From assembly GCA_015178975.1 (NCBI GenBank), contig WHVD01000029.1, positions 248,001-312,000 on the forward strand: DNA of 64,000 nucleotides, written 5' to 3'. Positions 59,172-64,000 of this stretch are shown piece after piece (the first letter of the stretch is position 1; every line of letters starts with the position of its first letter). The notes under the pieces were generated by a model. That model worked only from the letters and a program-made list of their open reading frames with translations. It was not told the origin of the DNA and did no database searches. Origin of the DNA: Hysterangium stoloniferum. Lineage: Eukaryota; Basidiomycota; Agaricomycetes; Hysterangiales; Hysterangiaceae. Both the position numbers and the translations under genes were made by a program.

Positions 59172-59767
59172 TGTCAGGGTATTGATTTTATTTTATTTTA
59201 TTATGCACCTACAAAACAGTACAAGCAAAGGCACAACTGTGATTACATAATCACACTGCCACCTGCATGAAAAGTGGCCACACAGTGACATGGCACAGCA
59301 ATGTGGCACAGCAGGACCATGACACAATGCAGTGGTGGCATGGCCAAACAATAGCACTGACATGAGGCTGATGGCACTGCCTATGCCCCGATGGACACAT
59401 AGTGCTTTGGACTGTGTGCCTATGGGGCCTCCTTGTGTGCTGGCACTGCAAATGCAGTTGGCATGCTGTGTAGGCCTACACAGCACTGGGTGGGCTTACA
59501 TAAGTGCTGAGGCACAGCTATCCACTGTAGGGTGCATACATGCTGTTTTTAGTATTTTTCTCAGATTTCTAATAAATAAAAATACTAAATAAATATTAAA
59601 TAAATAGTATAAATAGTAGACCTGTACCTACTCATTTCTTTAGTTTCAATCTCTTAGGAATCTGACTAAAACAAGTGTAATCTCCCTGTCATTGAGCTGT
59701 CCCCTCTTCACTTCATATTTTTATATTCTATCTTGTGTTTGGTAGCCTTGTTAGTGTTGCCCGAACA
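59172..59767 (+). repeat. chromovirus 3' LTR
   Basis: 596 bp, TGTCAGGG...CCGAACA, uninterrupted. Confidence 0.85.
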
Positions 59768-60806
59768 CAAAGTCACTGAATAAATAAAAGATGATAAAGG
59801 TGGTGCATGATTTAATTTGCATTTACTACAAGCAGGCCAAAAGGTTACATTGGCTTTTGAAGCTAGAACATCATGAAACTATAAAACATGTGAAGCTTAT
59901 GAGGGGCTCTTTGTCACAGGTTGTTGGTATTCATCTCCTGTCCATTTGGATGATTTGAACTGGGCTTGAAGTGAATTGAGGGTTTACCACAGGCTGAGGT
60001 TGGAGGCAGTATGAAGCCAGGAAGTGAAAATAAAAGAGATGTGAGATAGAGGATTTGTGGTACTTGCTAATGCATCAGTAGATGGCTCTCCGAGTCCCCA
60101 GGGGGGGCCTCTTAGCCAGAACATTCTTTAAGATACATTCCCCTGCAATATGCTATTTTTGATACCTCGTTAAGCACCATAATACAGATTTAGTTACATA
60201 GTCTGAAACCTCTAACAGGATGATCTCTGACCTCATCATTGTCATACTCATAGGCATATTCAAGGTGCCAGGAGTGAGTATGAGAACCAAACTCTATCTG
60301 CTGACTGAATTAAAAATAGAGTTATGAACGGGGCCACAGTCGCAAGGGACTTCCATTATGTCTGCCTGCGCCATCTCCTAATTGACTCCCCAACATGTGG
60401 ACTGTTTGTGGGAAAACTGGTAATGAAGCTAGGTGTGAGTATGAGATCACTTTCTACCTTACATATTTCATGGATTTTCCACCATCTTAATGAAGTTATC
60501 TGTTCTGAAAATGTACTAGTAATCGGTCCGAGTAGATAGAAGCAGATGGACCAATTGACAGATGATAGTAGGATGGTTCGAAAGAATGGAAACATGGCGG
60601 AGCACCCACCCCCATCATGTGGTGGGTAGGAATGAATGCTCAGGTCCTTCTTGGAATGTAACCAATTTCAAAAGGGAAACAAGGTTTGATGGCAATGCCT
60701 ACTCATTTAACCTCTATCTGGTCATAAATGTTCCGGAATCGATCCCGATTATCAGTCGAAAAAGGTGGAGACAGCTACTAACAAGGAGTTTTTCGAGGCA
60801 TACTCA
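59768..60806. other. no firm gene; possible 5' exons of the next gene
   Basis: Frames at 60324-60539 and 60562-60873 lack a splice solution linking them in phase to 60807. A short poly-G at 60106-60112. The first exon(s) of the gene below may lie here. Confidence 0.3.
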
Positions 60807-62542
60807 ATGCTTTGGGAATGGTCTCAAAGATACAATCACACCATCTTCCAATCAGGTTCCCGATCTACTATGAATGGTACATTGCCCACCACTGGACAAT
60901 CTACATATAATAGAACCTTTTCACCGCTCCGCCCCCTTAACATTGCTTTAAAACATTCACCATCACTGAAACCTACGATGGATGCCACTAGACTTCACCC
61001 ATTCAGCACCGTCACTATTCAAGAAAACGGCGACGCCACATAGTGAGTCATGTTATCCTTGCTGCTGTTGCTGCAACCTCTTACTGTTGCTGCAACCTCT
61101 TATATCTATCGTCAAGCAATCACGGCGGCGCGCCACTTCAGACAACACCGGATACCACGCGACATGCTTTCCCAAGGTGAGTTGAAAACATAACATCTGA
61201 CATTGCAATAAACGATAATTAACCCACCACCATTCGCAGTCACCACACAATGACAGTCACTCCTAGCGATTCCGCTCTGGGAGATCCCTCGGGATATGTC
61301 GATGACTCTTGGTCGTATGCTCAAACTGATGGTGAAAGGTAAGCCCATTGGGCAGTTTGCCCGACTGTCCAAACATATTTATACCTTTTCCTTTCTCAGG
61401 ATTTCACATTCAATGGGGAATGCAGGATTCTTCAGCACCGTTCAGCCTGAGGGGACAGACAGTAGTGGCAGCCCCAACCCCAATCGTTTGTGCAACGACG
61501 AGTCTACGATGAAGTGTGTGAATAATGTCGATTATACACCTGCGCCTACCAACAGCACAAGGTAAGCGTTCTCGTGAATGCTTCAGAATTTTTGTTAAAA
61601 TGAATCGCACAGTTCAACGGTTTTCCCCGACCACGCCGATGATTCCAGATCGTGGACAGGGATCGAACCTCTGTACTGTCCATCGCCTCTCCCTGGAGCG
61701 CTGCGACGCGGAGAAGTCCAAAGTACATTGTAAGTTGCGTGTATATCTCGAAATATGGTCCAGTTAAATTCCCAAAGCCTTACTTCAGGTGACAGTGAGA
61801 CGCAGAGTTCGTCCATTGGATCATTGAAGCCACCGGATAAATATCTGGTCGACGGAATGTAGGTACTTTATAATGAAATCTACGACAAATAACTAACTAT
61901 TGGCACAAATACCCGAAAAGATATTCATCCGCTGGCCAGACACAATCAATAACAGATCTCAGACCATCGTGGGACGGGGAATTGCACCCCACTCCTTATG
62001 GTGGGAGAAATGACTGTAGTGAACCGAGCGGAGAATCGTCCGCGGGTCCTATAGTTACCCCACAGGGTCTGGCATCTCCACCTATTAAGTCCCCATTGAG
62101 TTCATCCGCCAAACCCTCACCATCCTCATTTCCTCCTCGCTGCCCCTGGGGTGGGATCTTCCTTTCCGACGGAAGGAAATACTCCTGTATGTATGCTCTG
62201 AATGGCCAAAGCGAAAGCCAGATCTTGGAGCATTGGGCACGGGAGCACGTCGCCAACGAGATATTTGCCTTCCGGGCTAGAGTCATCACAGAGTGGGATC
62301 AAGCTTGTTTCTTAAACACTCCGCAGAAGTTATGGACTGCTCTCTCGCATCTCGGGATATGTCCAAATCAACCATGCGTAGGGGAGATCTATAAGGCGAC
62401 GGACGATAGGGAGGAAATGATTTATAGCCACCTGTTGAAACACCCGGAGTGCGAGCCTGCCTTCACGGTTGCCTTCACAGTTCCGCCAAACAGAGGGTAT
62501 ATGGACATGGCCGCAGAGCTCGGATATGATGATCCTCGCTGA
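60807..62542 (+). CDS. orphan protein with C-terminal zinc-finger-like motif
   Basis: Seven exons join in frame: 60807-61042, 61117-61176, 61240-61338, 61400-61561, 61613-61729, 61796-61858 and 61921-62542. All six introns are GT-AG and 51-74 bp, and every phase fits, giving 452 residues. That is strong evidence for a working gene. The N-terminal two thirds is polar, low in complexity and serine/threonine/proline-rich. The last exon is structured: CPWGGIFLSDGRKYSC, then ILEHWAREH, and ICPNQPCVGEIYK...SHLLKHPEC, where C-X4-C-X17-H-X3-H could bind zinc as an atypical C2H2 finger. The start is uncertain, since the exon stays open 5' of the chosen ATG. A paralogue reaches the right edge of the window in inverted orientation. 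I infer a nuclear or DNA-binding role only weakly. Confidence 0.72.
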
Positions 62543-62878
62543 CATATTTCCGCTGATGGCTGGGAGCCTATCGACGGGAGAGTACATGGAAGCTGACAGA
62601 CATCCCGCCTCACTCCTTAGATATGCCTAGCGTATTCCATGTGCTACATAATTAAAAGTACAACCAAATCTATTAATTGTACAACCTACCGAAGCTCACC
62701 GTGCCATCGATAGACCATCGTCCCGACACTGATAGTGAACATCGAAAATTTGGTGAGCATTTGTTGCATGTGGCTCACTCGGATCTAGGCGATCAAGGTT
62801 CACTGACCTAACTTGGATGTCAGCTGAAGTTTCTGTGGTAGTTATTCCAATCATACGAACGGCATGTCAGAATAATGT
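62504..62878 (+). repeat. inverted repeat, left arm
   Basis: From GACATGGCCGCA (the last codons of the gene above) to GGCATGTCAGAATAATG. It matches the reverse complement of 63630-64000 over about 370 bp with scattered differences. Confidence 0.88.
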
Positions 62879-62980
62879 ACGTGATTTATACCGCAAGGTC
62901 AAATACATTATTATTATTGTCAATGGCCCCATCCTGAATCAATTATAAAGAAACAACAGACGCTCACAACTATAGTTGTA

Positions 62981-63298
62981 TTATTTGGTGGTGCTATTTG
63001 TTCCGGACCCTTTATTTGCACCACAGATGTGACTCTTGAACCTCACCGGTTTTTGACTATCTGGTCGGAGTAGTTTTCCACTTTTGGAAAGCGTGCTGAA
63101 ATCACGTTTTCGGTTCGAGCGTGATTTTGTTCCCGAACGGGCCACAAGATCCATCTTTGTCTCTGTTCGTGGTTGGGTGAATGGACCCCCGGTGGAAGCG
63201 AATCCAGGGGCCGCAGGTTTCATTCCGCAAACATGCTGATGGGGGACGAGCAAGCCCCAAAAGCATGCCAAACTAATAGTAAATACATTAAAATCCAA
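62981..63298 (-). CDS. possible small secreted protein
   Basis: 105 codons from ATG to TAA. The N terminus MDFNVFTISLACFWGLLVP is hydrophobic and signal-peptide-like. The rest is basic, proline/serine-rich (FASTGGPFTQPRTETKMD, RSGTKSRSNRKRDF), with one further cysteine. No intron, no homologue recognised. It lies in the spacer between two inverted gene copies. It could be a chance ORF, so confidence is low. Confidence 0.35.
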   Translation of the reverse strand: MDFNVFTISLACFWGLLVPHQHVCGMKPAAPGFASTGGPFTQPRTETKMDLVARSGTKSRSNRKRDFSTLSKSGKLLRPDSQKPVRFKSHICGANKGSGTNSTTK

Positions 63299-63469
63299 TA
63301 TAACTACAAGTTTTAGGGCAATAAAGGAGCAGGAAAGGGTGGAATCGTGGGGAAAAGAAAATTACCCAAGGAAAGGCTGAGCAATGCTTTAGGGCCGGCC
63401 CCTTAGACGATGGTGGCAAGAGACAAAAGTCGGCAGGAGCTAACTGCACAATGGCGGAGCTTAAAGAAC

Positions 63470-63492
63470 ACGGACGAATTTCATTCGTCCGT
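63470..63492. other. perfect 10-bp stem-loop
   Basis: ACGGACGAAT-TTC-ATTCGTCCGT. It lies about 20 bp past the stop of the minus-strand frame at 63513-63737. Role unknown. Confidence 0.6.
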
Positions 63493-63512
63493 TCCAAAAA
63501 GCCTCTTAATAC

Positions 63513-63737
63513 TCAGTCGCACACAAGGATACACATACCGTTCGAGGGCAAATTAAAATCAAAACCGTACGCAATCATATGATGGAGGGTATCGGGCACA
63601 AGGTTGATCTCGTATCTTCTCACAGCCTCATTATTCTGACATGCCGTTCGTACAATAGGAGGAACGATTACATAAACTTTCCAAGTTAAAAACAGTAAAT
63701 CATGATCGCCTAGATCCGAGTGAGCCGCATGTAACAA
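63513..63737 (-). CDS. unidentified open frame in the inverted repeat
   Basis: 74 codons starting MLHAAHSDLGDHDLLFLTWK, then VYVIVPPIVRTACQNN. The matching stretch of the left arm (LHVAHSDLGD then stops) is not open. It may be one exon of a gene or chance. No domain recognised. Confidence 0.25.
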   Translation of the reverse strand: MLHAAHSDLGDHDLLFLTWKVYVIVPPIVRTACQNNEAVRRYEINLVPDTLHHMIAYGFDFNLPSNGMCILVCD

Positions 63738-64000
63738 ATGGTCACCATATTTTCGATGTTCACCGTCAATCAGGACAATAGTCTACTGATGGCCACTGGT
63801 AGCTTCGTTAGGTTGTACAATTAATAAAGTTGATTGTACTTTTAATTATGCAGCGCACGGAATACGTTGGGCATATATCTAAGGAGTTAGGCGGGATGTC
63901 TGTCCGCTTCCTTGTACTCTCCCGTCGATAAGCTCCGAGCCGTCAGCTAAAATATAATATGTCGGCAAAGATCGCCATATCCAAGCTGTGCGGCCATGTC
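63630..64000 (-). repeat. inverted repeat, right arm
   Basis: Reverse complement of 62504-62878. It runs off the window, so the full arm is longer. Confidence 0.88.
63947..64000 (-). CDS. 3' end of inverted paralogue (partial)
   Basis: Entering from the right edge, the minus strand reads DMAAQLGYGDLCRHIIF then TAG. This aligns with DMAAELGYDDPR-stop, the end of the gene at 60807-62542. The stop differs and adds five residues. The two genes converge. Only the last 17 codons are visible. Confidence 0.7.
   Translation of the reverse strand, partial: DMAAQLGYGDLCRHIIF

Larger units (their letters stand above)
56115..59767 (+). mobile_element. internally deleted chromovirus (Gypsy)
   Basis: LTRs start TGTCAGGGTATTGATT at 56115 and 59172 and end TGTTGCCCTAACA (57960) and TGTTGCCCGAACA (59767). 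The 5' LTR is split by a 1,224-bp solo LTR. Between the LTRs only about 1.2 kb remains, carrying the integrase C-terminal half and chromodomain. Gag, protease, RT and RNase H are gone. A purine tract AAGAAGAGGGTGA precedes the 3' LTR. The flanking 5-mers differ (GTCAG, CAAAG), so no target duplication is seen. Confidence 0.85.

Overview
The window looks like nuclear DNA from a mushroom-forming basidiomycete (Agaricomycetes). The evidence is genes split by many 50-75 bp introns, fungal-type P450s, and a dense nest of Copia, chromodomain Gypsy, Helitron, TRIM and MITE-like elements. I cannot name the species. No rRNA, bacterial gene or CRISPR array was seen.

Layout. 0-10.8 kb: sparse DNA with three copies of a short element ending CATCAGG/CCTGATG, an intact seven-exon P450 (5712-7532), and a complete 411-bp miniature LTR element (TRIM) whose two LTRs each carry a tRNA-like sequence. 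10.8-15.8 kb: decayed minus-strand Copia. 15.8-24.0 kb: a second P450 (20059-21878), an exon-for-exon duplicate of the first, convergent with an intact three-exon FAD monooxygenase (22633-24021). 24.9-42.8 kb: nested retroelements. A young Copia (26175-31033) sits in an older LTR; a chromodomain Gypsy (31149 to about 39640) carries two solo LTRs, a foldback element, and a spliced cysteine-rich gene antisense to it near its 3' LTR; then an LTR fragment and a Copia relic. 42.8-53.3 kb: a Helitron relic, a 3' remnant of a related Helitron, and about 4 kb of compound tandem repeats between them. 53.5-59.8 kb: dispersed repeats, unidentified coding relics and a deleted chromovirus whose 5' LTR is split by a solo LTR. 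60.8-64.0 kb: an intact seven-exon gene with a zinc-finger-like C terminus, and the end of an inverted paralogue at the window edge.

Two themes connect the window. First, most premature stops in the elements are TGA where the family alignment expects arginine, and LTR pairs differ mainly by CG versus TG or CA. This fits CGA to TGA decay by cytosine methylation or a RIP-like process. Second, the host genes are oxidative enzymes (two P450s and a flavin monooxygenase) plus orphan genes, as expected of an accessory, repeat-rich region. Most non-coding DNA here is layered transposition, and target-site duplications often give the order of events.
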